A stretch of DNA of 44,519 nucleotides from Phyllobacteriaceae bacterium (GTDB taxonomy: Bacteria; Pseudomonadota; Alphaproteobacteria; Rhizobiales; Rhizobiaceae), in contig PAPF01000036.1 of assembly GCA_002708825.1 (NCBI GenBank), positions 1-44,519 on the forward strand, written 5' to 3'. Below, piece by piece: positions 35,409-43,943 of the stretch. The notes beneath the pieces are model-generated. The model was not told the DNA's origin. It saw only the letters and a program-made list of their open reading frames with translations, and did not search any database. Position numbers and translations under genes: made by a program. The first letter of the stretch is position 1. The number at the start of each line of letters is the position of its first letter.

Positions 35409-38293
35409 TGGGTAAAAATAACATCTCAGACGGAGCCTTGGCGGAATTTTTAGCAGAGTGTGATGAAATCACACAACGCGTCGCCACGCATCTCACAACG
35501 TTAGAAAAAAATGATCCAAACGATGAAGCCAATAAGAAAATTATTGATGCTCTTTATCGAGATGTTCATACCTTAAAAGGGTCTTCCCAGCTCTTTGGTT
35601 ATCAGCTCATTGGAAATCTTGCACATGCGATGGAAACCTCAATTGACCCTGTGCGGCGACATGGACTAGCGATCCCTGAACGTTTAGTGGATGCTCAACT
35701 CATGGCTCTTGATGTCATAGAAAAACTCATCGGCCAACTGAGAGATGGTCAAGATGACAGTCATTTTAAAGAAGAGGTTGAAAACAAGCTGCCCCATCTG
35801 GTGGACGCGGCAACTAGCATGTTTGATGGAGACTACGAGCTTTTGAAAGACGATGAAGGGGTAGATGAACAGCTTGAACTCACTCCATCAAAAGAAAATT
35901 CAGAAAATATCTCTCATCCCTCTAAACTTCAGAGTGCTGAAAAAAAAGCAGTAGATTCCCAAACACGCGAAAAATCTTCTTCCTCAAATCTTCAAAGTTC
36001 ATCGTCTGAGGGAGTAAACGAGCCTGCGAGTGCATCCGAGTCTACTTCAACGAACGCTCCCGTTACATCCAAAATTGACACCACGATACGTGTTCAAGTG
36101 GGTCTTTTGGATAAACTGATGAACCTTGTGGGAGAGCTTGTTCTCACTCGAAATCAACTCTTGCAGTACGCTCGAAAAACAGAGAGTCAAGAATTTTCAG
36201 ATTTGAGTCAAAAACTTGATGTAATCACTTCTGACCTTCAAGGGGAGGTCATGAAAACTCGGATGCAGCCGATTGGAAACGTTCTATCTAAGTTTCAAAG
36301 AATCGTCAGGGATGTAGCAAGCGATCTTGGAAAAAAAATCAATCTCATTTTGGAGGGAACTGAAACAGAGCTTGATAAAACGCTCCTAGAGGCGATTAAA
36401 GATCCTCTCACTCATATCATTCGAAATTCTTGTGATCATGGGATTGAAAAACCAGAAGATCGACTGAATGCGGGTAAAAAAGAGGAAGGAACGATCTCGA
36501 TTCGATCTTTTCATGAGGGCGGACAAGTGATCATCCAGATTTCAGATGATGGTCAAGGCTTGAATAAAGAAAAAATCTTAAATAAAGCGATCGAACGTAA
36601 TGTCATTACTTCTCAAGACAAAGATAATCTGACTGACAAACAAATTCACCTTCTGATCTTCCAGCCTGGCTTTTCTACAGCAGAAAAAGTCAGTAATGTT
36701 TCTGGACGAGGCGTGGGTATGGATGTCGTGAAAACTAATATTGAAAAAATTGGCGGCACCGTTGATCTGCACAGTGAATTTGGCAAAGGAAGCGAGATCA
36801 AACTGAAGATTCCACTCACGCTTGCGATTGTTCCTGCAATGTTGGCTCGATGTGGAGAGGATATTTTCGCGATCCCACAGGTTAAACTAGTTGAGCTTGT
36901 TCGAACTGAAAATGATTCTGAAATAAATGAAGAAGGGGATCAAGTCTCCAATGGGAGCTCGGCAGTCGAGTTTTTACAAGGTGAGCCAGTCTATCGACTC
37001 CGTGGAGATCTTCTCCCTCTTGTTAATTTTGAAGATGTTTTGATTCCGAAAACAAACTCTCAAGACCGAGAAGAATCCAGAAAAAAACTTGCACAGGAAG
37101 CAAATATTGTTGTTTTAAACAATGATGGTACTATTTTTGGTCTCGTCGTGGATGAGATTCTGGACCGTGCAGACATAGTCGTGAAGCCACTTCCAAAGTT
37201 TCTAAAAGAGTTAAAAATCTTTAGTGGTGCCACTATCATGGGAGACGGGACGGTAGCGTTGATTCTTGATATTGGTGGCATCTCAGATATTGCAAGAGCA
37301 CGCAAGCAAATGATTGAACAAAAAACAGATGAAGTTTTTGATGGTGATCTTTCAGTAAATCAATCTGATGAGTCTTTAGAAATACAAGATTATCTTCTAT
37401 TTAAAACAGCACTCCCCGGAAAATTTGCTATTCCGCTTTGTTTAGTTCATCGACTTGAAGAATTTAGTAAAGAACAGGTTCAGTTTTCTGGTGAACAAGC
37501 CGTGGTTCAGTACCGGGATTCAATTCTACCTATTATTTCTCTAAGTCGTTTTTTAGATCAAAAATCACAAACAAGGGACGCTTTCAGATCAATAGAAAAA
37601 TTTTCTGTGATTGTAGCTCAAAAGCAGGGGAGAGATTTTGGCATCTTAGTCGAGGAAATTCTAGATGCAGTTCAAATTGAAATGAACCTCAATGATACCA
37701 TTGCGGATCGAGAAGGAATTTTAGGAAACTTGATTCATCGCGAAGAAGTCATCACAGTGATTGATGTCCTTGAAGTCCTCGATAAAGAAATTGCTCGAAT
37801 GGATTATCGAAACCAGGAAGGACAAAGTCTTCAAACTGAGATGAAACAAAAAATGAATGAAACACCGCATCTGACAATCTTATTAGCAGAAGACACAGTC
37901 TTTTTCAGACGTCAGCTCATCCGAGTTCTAGAAAGTCACGGTCATCAGGTTGACGCTTTCGAAGACGGAGAAAAAGCTTTTCAAGCCTTTGAGAAGAACC
38001 CAAATCAATATCAGATGGTCATTTCTGATATCGAAATGCCAAAGCTCAATGGATTTGAGCTTGCAAAGGCCATCCGTGCTTCAAAGGAAAATGCTTCAAT
38101 CCCATTGATCGCAGTGACAACACGTTTCAGGGATCGAGATATTGAGGAGGGTAAGGCAGCTGGATTTAATCTTTATTTGGAAAAATTAAATCCCGAAGAG
38201 TTGATCCGAGGTGTGAATGAACTTTATCAAAGGGTATCAGCTGACAAAGCCAGTCAAGGTTCAACTAAAAGACCAAAGGATGCAATCCAATGA
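35408..38293 (+). CDS. cheA: Hybrid CheA kinase: Hpt-CheA core-CheW-CheW-REC
   Basis: 961 residues. The Hpt domain has His54 in DVHTLKGSSQL. A Ser-rich linker of about 70 residues replaces a P2 domain. The dimerisation domain follows (LLDKLMNLVGELVLTRNQ), then the kinase core with N-box HIIRNSCDHGIE, DDGQGL and GRGVGMD. Two CheW-like domains are present (about 470-630 and 660-790), and the C-terminal receiver has Asp874 (MVISDIEMPKLNG). The order matches the 31292-34246 kinase apart from the missing N-terminal receiver, so they are likely paralogues. ATG 35408 is preferred; a TTG at 35372 would add 12 residues. It overlaps the cheW start by 4 nt. Confidence 0.93.
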   Translation: MGKNNISDGALAEFLAECDEITQRVATHLTTLEKNDPNDEANKKIIDALYRDVHTLKGSSQLFGYQLIGNLAHAMETSIDPVRRHGLAIPERLVDAQLMALDVIEKLIGQLRDGQDDSHFKEEVENKLPHLVDAATSMFDGDYELLKDDEGVDEQLELTPSKENSENISHPSKLQSAEKKAVDSQTREKSSSSNLQSSSSEGVNEPASASESTSTNAPVTSKIDTTIRVQVGLLDKLMNLVGELVLTRNQLLQYARKTESQEFSDLSQKLDVITSDLQGEVMKTRMQPIGNVLSKFQRIVRDVASDLGKKINLILEGTETELDKTLLEAIKDPLTHIIRNSCDHGIEKPEDRLNAGKKEEGTISIRSFHEGGQVIIQISDDGQGLNKEKILNKAIERNVITSQDKDNLTDKQIHLLIFQPGFSTAEKVSNVSGRGVGMDVVKTNIEKIGGTVDLHSEFGKGSEIKLKIPLTLAIVPAMLARCGEDIFAIPQVKLVELVRTENDSEINEEGDQVSNGSSAVEFLQGEPVYRLRGDLLPLVNFEDVLIPKTNSQDREESRKKLAQEANIVVLNNDGTIFGLVVDEILDRADIVVKPLPKFLKELKIFSGATIMGDGTVALILDIGGISDIARARKQMIEQKTDEVFDGDLSVNQSDESLEIQDYLLFKTALPGKFAIPLCLVHRLEEFSKEQVQFSGEQAVVQYRDSILPIISLSRFLDQKSQTRDAFRSIEKFSVIVAQKQGRDFGILVEEILDAVQIEMNLNDTIADREGILGNLIHREEVITVIDVLEVLDKEIARMDYRNQEGQSLQTEMKQKMNETPHLTILLAEDTVFFRRQLIRVLESHGHQVDAFEDGEKAFQAFEKNPNQYQMVISDIEMPKLNGFELAKAIRASKENASIPLIAVTTRFRDRDIEEGKAAGFNLYLEKLNPEELIRGVNELYQRVSADKASQGSTKRPKDAIQ

Positions 38294-38838
38294 GTGAATT
38301 TGAAAGTCGACAGCAAGGTGAAAGAAGAGTGCAGAATGATCCAAACTATTCCGGAAAAGAGCGTCGTGCGATGGCGGATCGTCGTAAAGAAAATAACAAA
38401 CAGTACTCGACATTTTATATCGCTGATCGACTCTATGGTATTGAAGTGAAAGAGGTACAGGAAGTGACGCGGTCGCTGCCGATGACTCAAGTCCCCCTTT
38501 CTCCTGACTATATCTACGGATTAATCAATCTTCGTGGCCAAATTGCAACCGCCATCGGGCTTCGAGAACTGTTTAAGATTGAAGGAGAAAAACCCGAAAA
38601 ACAAATGAACGTCGTGTGTCGCTTAGACGATCTATTGATTTCACTGTCAGTAGATCGGATTGGAGATGTTCTTGAAATTGGAGATAGCTTCTTTGAAGCA
38701 ACTCCTGACACATTGCCAGATTCGGTGAAAAAATTTATGAATGGGGTTTATAAAACATCTGATACACTTTTAAGTGTCGTCGATATACAAAAAATTTTAG
38801 AAGCGGTGAACTCTGAAAAGGAAAAGAAAGCGAGTTAG
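38290..38838 (+). CDS. cheW: CheW coupling protein with basic N-terminal tail
   Basis: 182 residues. CheW joins receptors to CheA. The domain starts near residue 37 (QYSTFYIADRLYGIEVKEVQEV) and includes LPMTQVPLSPDYIYGLINLRGQIATAIGLRELF and the closing VVDIQKILEAV. The first 36 residues are charged, with GERR, GKERR and MADRR repeats, an unusual flexible tail that could bind nucleic acid, membrane or partner. The ATG overlaps the cheA stop by 4 nt, so the two are coupled. Confidence 0.92.
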   Translation: MSEFESRQQGERRVQNDPNYSGKERRAMADRRKENNKQYSTFYIADRLYGIEVKEVQEVTRSLPMTQVPLSPDYIYGLINLRGQIATAIGLRELFKIEGEKPEKQMNVVCRLDDLLISLSVDRIGDVLEIGDSFFEATPDTLPDSVKKFMNGVYKTSDTLLSVVDIQKILEAVNSEKEKKAS

Positions 38839-38896
38839 GCTAATGGATGGTGTCTTACGACTCAATTAGCCAAACAAGTAACAAGGGGAATCAATC

Positions 38897-40474
38897 ATGG
38901 AAATCAGTCGTCCAAAAGAGCAAAAAAATGGAACTCAAGCAGGATCAGAAATTCAAGTCATGTCCGAAGCGGAAATGTTTGGAATGCTTGACAATGCTCC
39001 GGTAAATATCATGTACTGCGGTACTGATTTGGTGATCAAGTATCTGAATCCTAAGAGTATGGAGACGCTTCGAACAATTCAAAATTTACTACCTGTTCCA
39101 GTCGATCAAATGGTGGGTACTAAAATCGACGCATTTCACAAAAATCCCGCTCATCAACAGAATGTGCTAAGAAACCCAGCGAACCTCCCTATTCAAACGA
39201 TCATTGAAGTGGGCGAGCATAAATTAGACCTTTTGGTCAGTGCCGTTTATGACCAAAATCGAAACTACTTAGGTGCCATGGCAACCTGGGACATTGTTAC
39301 GGACAAACTCAAACAAGAAAATGAAATGGCACGCATTCAATCAATGATGGAAAATATGCCAATCAATGTCATGATGTGTGGTTTGGACTTTAAAATTAAT
39401 TACATCAACCCTAAAAGCATTGAAACGCTCCGATCGCTTCAAGAGCACCTTCCTGTCACTGCAGATAAGATGATTGGAACGTCGATTGATATCTTTCACA
39501 AAAATCCAGAGCATCAAAGACGGCTATTAGCAGATGATCGAAACCTCCCAAGAACGGCTAAGATCAAAGTCGGACCTGAGACGCTTGATCTCTTGGTCTC
39601 CCCTATTTACGATCACAACCAAAAGTACATTGGGCCTATGCTGACATGGTCAGTGATTTCAGAGAAAGTAAAATTAGTAGACACGCTTTCAGAGACCTCA
39701 GGGCAACTCAGCAGTGCTTCTGAAGAACTCAGTGCAACAGCATCTCAGCTATCTAAAAACTCAACTGAAACTTCTGAAGAATCAAAATCAGCAGCTGCAG
39801 CTGCTGAGGAGGTCTCAAAAGGGGTTCAAACGGTTGCAACCAACACTGAAGAAATGGTGGCATCGATCAAAGAGATTGCAAAATCTTCTTCTGAAGCCTC
39901 AGAGATCTCAAAAGAGGCTGCAAAAAAAGCGAGTGACACAAATGCAACCATCACTGACTTAGGCGAAAAATCGCAAGAAATCGGCAATGTGATTAAAGTG
40001 ATTAGTTCTATTGCACAACAAACAAATCTTCTAGCACTCAATGCAACGATTGAGGCAGCCAGAGCAGGTGATGCTGGAAAAGGCTTTGCTGTGGTGGCCA
40101 ATGAGGTTAAGGAACTCGCTCGTCAAACGGCTAAAGCAACTGAAGAAATTACCAATAAAATTGGAGCCATTCAAGACTCTACGAAAGGCGCTGTTTCAGC
40201 CATTGGAGACATTTCTGAAGTCATTGAGAAAGTAAATAATATTTCAATGTCGATTGCAGCTGCTGTTGAACAACAAACGGCAACAACGAACGAAGTTAGC
40301 CGAGTGGTTCAAGAGTCAAGTAAAGGTGTAGAAGGAATTGCTCAGACCGTGAAAGTTGTCGCAAATGCAGCCGATCAGAGTTCAACGGGTGCAAATCAAA
40401 CATTAGATGCCGCAAAAGACTTAAGTTCTCTTGCTCAGAAACTCAAAGAACTCGTCGATCAGGTAGAGGTGTAA
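38897..40474 (+). CDS. Cytoplasmic methyl-accepting receptor with tandem PAS domains
   Basis: 525 residues with no transmembrane segment or signal peptide. Two PAS-like domains lie at about 30-140 and 150-258. They are clear duplicates: the first has [18 protein letters not shown] and FHKNPAHQ, the second has [18 protein letters not shown] and FHKNPEHQ, and both have a LDLLVS strand. A methyl-accepting signalling domain follows with hairpin tip [19 protein letters not shown] (about 373-391). The receptor activates CheA through CheW. It ends without the CheR-docking pentapeptide. AAGGGG precedes ATG. PAS domains often bind haem, FAD or small ligands; the conserved Cys and His in both repeats are suggestive but not proof. 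Confidence 0.88.
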   Translation: MEISRPKEQKNGTQAGSEIQVMSEAEMFGMLDNAPVNIMYCGTDLVIKYLNPKSMETLRTIQNLLPVPVDQMVGTKIDAFHKNPAHQQNVLRNPANLPIQTIIEVGEHKLDLLVSAVYDQNRNYLGAMATWDIVTDKLKQENEMARIQSMMENMPINVMMCGLDFKINYINPKSIETLRSLQEHLPVTADKMIGTSIDIFHKNPEHQRRLLADDRNLPRTAKIKVGPETLDLLVSPIYDHNQKYIGPMLTWSVISEKVKLVDTLSETSGQLSSASEELSATASQLSKNSTETSEESKSAAAAAEEVSKGVQTVATNTEEMVASIKEIAKSSSEASEISKEAAKKASDTNATITDLGEKSQEIGNVIKVISSIAQQTNLLALNATIEAARAGDAGKGFAVVANEVKELARQTAKATEEITNKIGAIQDSTKGAVSAIGDISEVIEKVNNISMSIAAAVEQQTATTNEVSRVVQESSKGVEGIAQTVKVVANAADQSSTGANQTLDAAKDLSSLAQKLKELVDQVEV

Positions 40475-40517
40475 TGACTTTCAGTGACAGCTTCACTGAG
40501 TGTGGAAAGTAGGCATT

Positions 40518-41597
40518 TTGAGAGTTCTAGTTGTTGATGACTCGATTGTTTTTCGATCACAGATCAAGTCTGCATTGGAGTCTCACTCGGACATAGAGGT
40601 CGTGGGAACCGCCGCTAACGGCAAGATCGCTTTAGATAAGCTTTCTCAATTGAGTGTCGACCTGGTAACCCTGGATTTAGAAATGCCTGAACTCAATGGA
40701 ATCGAAACTCTCAAAGAAATGCGAAAAAGAGGGTTCGACACTAAAGTCATCGTATTTTCTTCAAAGTCGAAACAAGGCTCGGAAGCCACACTTGAAGCCC
40801 TCACCTCGGGTGCTCAGGACTTCTTAGCAAAACCAAGTGGTGAGAACCTTTCGATCGAAACTGCAGGTGATGCAATACGAAAGCAATTGCTTCCTAAGGT
40901 GATTCAGTTCATTGCTAGCCGGCCCGAGATGGTTGACCCACTTTCCGAAAAAGTAAAAACCGATTCAGTTGTAGTCAATCAAGCGTCAGCTCAGAGTCAG
41001 TATTTGCGTAAAACCATTGATACGTTTAACCCAAGTCTGATTGTGATTGGAAGCTCGACAGGAGGGCCAGCTGCACTGGAAAAGATCTTTACTGGCCTCA
41101 AAGGGACATTGAAGATTCCAATTGTGATTTGCCAACATATGCCTCCCATTTTCACTGCCTCTTTGGCAAAACGGCTTCACCAAATCACAGAAATTGAAGC
41201 GAAAGAAGCAAGCAACCTCGAGACAATTGAAAACAAGATCTATATCGCACCGGGTGATTTTCATCTCACCATTGGAGGTGATGAGAAAAATCGGTTTTTT
41301 AAAACAGACCAACGTCCTTTAAGAAACTCTGTGCGCCCAGCCGTAGATCATCTTTTTGAGACAGCTTCAGAGGCTTATCAATCTAAATGCATGGGGATTG
41401 TTTTAACTGGGATGGGAGATGACGGTGCCATTGGCTGTGATGTGATCAAGAAAAATGCTGGTGGCGTGATGATACAGAATAAAGCAAGTTGTGTGGTTTT
41501 TGGAATGCCTGGAGCAGTGTTTCAACTGGGAGCGTATGATCAACAAGGCGATCTAGAACAAATCAAAAGCCAAATCAAAAGGATGGCTTTTAAGTAG
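40518..41597 (+). CDS. cheB: CheB receptor methylesterase/glutamine deamidase
   Basis: 359 residues. The receiver domain has Asp53 (LVTLDLEMPE) and DD in VLVVDDS. The catalytic domain has Ser180 in IGSSTGGPAALEKIF, His207 in CQHMPP and Asp302 in GMGDDGA, the complete CheB triad. Phosphorylation would relieve the receiver's block and remove methyl groups from the receptor. TTG 40518 is chosen as start, which gives MRVLVVDDS, the normal CheB N-terminus; a GTG at 40500 would add six unrelated residues. It belongs to the plus-strand chemosensory run with CheR downstream. Confidence 0.93.
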   Translation: MRVLVVDDSIVFRSQIKSALESHSDIEVVGTAANGKIALDKLSQLSVDLVTLDLEMPELNGIETLKEMRKRGFDTKVIVFSSKSKQGSEATLEALTSGAQDFLAKPSGENLSIETAGDAIRKQLLPKVIQFIASRPEMVDPLSEKVKTDSVVVNQASAQSQYLRKTIDTFNPSLIVIGSSTGGPAALEKIFTGLKGTLKIPIVICQHMPPIFTASLAKRLHQITEIEAKEASNLETIENKIYIAPGDFHLTIGGDEKNRFFKTDQRPLRNSVRPAVDHLFETASEAYQSKCMGIVLTGMGDDGAIGCDVIKKNAGGVMIQNKASCVVFGMPGAVFQLGAYDQQGDLEQIKSQIKRMAFK

Positions 41598-41618
41598 TAA
41601 CGTTGGAAAGGATAGAAA

Positions 41619-42536
41619 ATGAAGCTTTTTGGCGAATACCTTGTTGAGAAAAAAATTATTACCGAAGAACAACTAACGAGTGCCTTAGTTGAACAGATCA
41701 AGAATCAACCCAGTGTGGTGGAAATTATCCATGATGAGAAGCTCCTAAAACCAAACGAAATCTTGTCAATTTTAGGGTATCAAACAAAAAACAAGCTCTC
41801 ATTTATTACCGCCGCCAAAACACTCAACCTATGGTCCGAAGAGATTGGTAAACGAGTCGAAAAGGTCACTTTCTCAAAGAGAATCCCGATCGGACAGATG
41901 CTTCTCAAGCAAGGAAGTGCTGAGTTTCAGACGATGATTGATGCTTTAGATGATTTCTTAAGTGAATCTGGCTCACAAAAAAAGGCGCCTGAGAGCTCCA
42001 GTATTGCTCCTGATCAGTCCAACGAACCCCAAAAAACTGCTCCAAAGCTAGCTGGGGAATTTGATGATGAGGATTTAAAAAATCCTCCTGAAGAGATGAT
42101 CGAAACTTTTGCTGAGAATATCTCAGAAGATCACTATTCGAAGTGCATTAGTCAGATAGAAACGCTCGAAAATGAGGCTCATCACGATGCAATAAAGAAC
42201 GATCCAGAAACTTTCACCCAGCCAATTCATTTTTTCTTGCACACCTATCGAGGAAGCGCTCGATTTTTAGAACTTGAAAAAGTTGAAAGTCTAGCAGCAC
42301 GATCTGAGGAGCTTTTAGAACTCGTGAAATCTAAACTTGGAGAAATAAAGCCCTCTGTTTTAAGTAAATCGAGTGAAAGTTTAGAAAAGGCAGTCAAAAA
42401 ACTTTGGGCTGTTAAAGAAATGCTCACCAAGCTGGGATCCCACGATGCACTTTGGAAAGACGAAGATTTTTTAAGAGAGTTCGATCTCGTTCATGACGAG
42501 ATTGAAATAGCCAAATTTGATGTTGAAGTCGGATAG
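41619..42536 (+). CDS. MshEN-like/Hpt fusion protein
   Basis: 305 residues, not previously familiar to me as one protein. The N-terminus has a half-motif FGEYLVEKKIITEEQLTSAL (4-23) and a second, related one, PIGQMLLKQGSAEFQTMIDAL (90-110). Tandem half-motifs of this kind resemble MshEN, a domain known to bind cyclic-di-GMP in secretion ATPases. The C-terminal part is a helical bundle with FFLHTYRGSARFLEL, where His208 fits the H-T-x-K/R-G core of Hpt domains. It has no kinase or receiver domain. It may join second-messenger input to the phosphorelay; this is inference from motifs only. Confidence 0.62.
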   Translation: MKLFGEYLVEKKIITEEQLTSALVEQIKNQPSVVEIIHDEKLLKPNEILSILGYQTKNKLSFITAAKTLNLWSEEIGKRVEKVTFSKRIPIGQMLLKQGSAEFQTMIDALDDFLSESGSQKKAPESSSIAPDQSNEPQKTAPKLAGEFDDEDLKNPPEEMIETFAENISEDHYSKCISQIETLENEAHHDAIKNDPETFTQPIHFFLHTYRGSARFLELEKVESLAARSEELLELVKSKLGEIKPSVLSKSSESLEKAVKKLWAVKEMLTKLGSHDALWKDEDFLREFDLVHDEIEIAKFDVEVG

Positions 42537-42558
42537 TTTTTAACTGGGAGAATGATTC

Positions 42559-42921
42559 ATGGCAAAAATAGTGTCGATTGACGACTCAAAAGCGGTTCAT
42601 GCTTTTTTAGGAGAGTGTTTTAAAGAAACGAATCATCAGGTCGAGCATTTCACAGAAAGCCCCAAGGGGTTAGAGTATGTTTTAGATCAAAAAGACACGA
42701 TCGACCTCGTCTTACTTGACTGGGAAATGCCTGAACTCACCGGTCCAGAGGTTCTCACCAAGCTCGTAGAGGGTGGCTTTACGAAGCCTGTGATCATGCT
42801 GACTTCTAAAAATGATGTTGAGGATATCGCCTCTGTCCTTGAAAAGGGGGCAAAGGAATACATCATGAAGCCTTTTACTCGAGATATTGTCCTTGAAAAG
42901 ATCAGTCCATTTTTAAAGTAG
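42559..42921 (+). CDS. cheY: CheY response regulator
   Basis: 120 residues, a bare receiver domain. Asp8 and Asp9 (SIDDS), phosphoacceptor Asp54 (LVLLDWEMPE), Thr of IMLTSKND and Lys of YIMKPFT are all present. It lies between the Hpt fusion gene and cheR in the plus run, and its nearest kinase is the 961-residue CheA. AACTGGGAG lies before the ATG. Confidence 0.92.
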   Translation: MAKIVSIDDSKAVHAFLGECFKETNHQVEHFTESPKGLEYVLDQKDTIDLVLLDWEMPELTGPEVLTKLVEGGFTKPVIMLTSKNDVEDIASVLEKGAKEYIMKPFTRDIVLEKISPFLK

Positions 42922-42940
42922 CTACCGGAGATTTTGCCAG

Positions 42941-43771
42941 ATGCCACTCACGAAAGAACAGTTTAAATTTTTTGCCGACTTCATAGAATCTAATTTGGGA
43001 ATCGTCTATGGAGACACCAATGCCTATCAACTCGAGAATCGCATTCGGGAAATTTCAAAAAGTCTGGAAATGAAAGATGAGACTGAGCTTTATTTGAAAG
43101 CGAAATCGGGAATCACAGGTCATTTGAAGCAGCTTCTTTTGGATACTGCAACCAATAATGAAACTTCGTTTTTTAGAGATCCAAAGGTATTTAATGCCAT
43201 AGAGAATCGAATTTTCCCCGAGCTGATTCAGGCAAAGCCTGCCACGGACACCATTCACATTTGGTCAGCAGCATCAAGCTTTGGGCAGGAGCCCTACACC
43301 TTAACCATGATCATCAGTGAGCTTGCTTCAAAAAAACCTTCCCTTCAAAATTTCAGTATTCTAGCAACGGACATTTCAAAGAAGGCTCTCGACCGAGCAT
43401 CACAGGGGCTCTTTTCGCAATTAGAAATTCAACGGGGACTCCCTGCTCCTCTCATGGTCAAATACTTTACTAAAACTGAAGATAATCAATGGCAGATCAA
43501 ACCTGAGCTTAAACGAATGATTCAGTTCAAAGAACTCAATTTGCTTAACTGCGCAGGTGTATTTGGAGAGTTTGATTTGATCCTATGCCGCAACGTATTA
43601 ATTTATCAACGCGACGAAAAGAAAAAAGAAATCATTCGGTACATGACCTCCAAACTAAAACCAGGGGGGTTTTTAATCATGGGTGCTACGGAGAGCTTGG
43701 TGGGTTTATCTGATGCCTATGACCAGATCATGTACGAAGGTGCTGTGATCTATCAAAAGAAAAAAGACTAA
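42941..43771 (+). CDS. cheR: CheR receptor methyltransferase
   Basis: 276 residues. CheR adds methyl groups from S-adenosylmethionine to receptor glutamates. The N-terminal helical part is followed by TNNETSFFRD (71-80), HIWSAASSFGQEPYT (106-120; SAM loop), ILATDISKKALDRA and FDLILCRNVLIY. The set is diagnostic of CheR. It lacks TPR extensions. It opposes CheB, also in this run. Confidence 0.95.
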   Translation: MPLTKEQFKFFADFIESNLGIVYGDTNAYQLENRIREISKSLEMKDETELYLKAKSGITGHLKQLLLDTATNNETSFFRDPKVFNAIENRIFPELIQAKPATDTIHIWSAASSFGQEPYTLTMIISELASKKPSLQNFSILATDISKKALDRASQGLFSQLEIQRGLPAPLMVKYFTKTEDNQWQIKPELKRMIQFKELNLLNCAGVFGEFDLILCRNVLIYQRDEKKKEIIRYMTSKLKPGGFLIMGATESLVGLSDAYDQIMYEGAVIYQKKKD

Positions 43772-43943
43772 GCCAAAATCCATAAAGTTGATCCGTTTTC
43801 AGTGCCAGCTGTTGTTACTTTTTTAACTTGAGCCTTTTTATGTCAGGATCATTTTTTAGGATCAATCTCATTTTAACTATTAACGCTCTTATCCGATAGG
43901 TTCTATGGAGAGAGTTTTACTAGTCCATGGGAAGGTTTATTGC

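Noticed and set aside
38838-38871. GGCTAAT/ATTAGCC inverted repeat between cheW and the receptor gene
   Set aside because: The 21-nt loop and absence of a T run make it unlikely as a terminator; the gap is short and the genes are probably co-transcribed.
43780-43902. TTTTAACT/TAGGTT pair and repeated AGGATCA before the globin gene
   Set aside because: The -35 is poor and the repeats are short; not strong enough to list as a promoter or operator.
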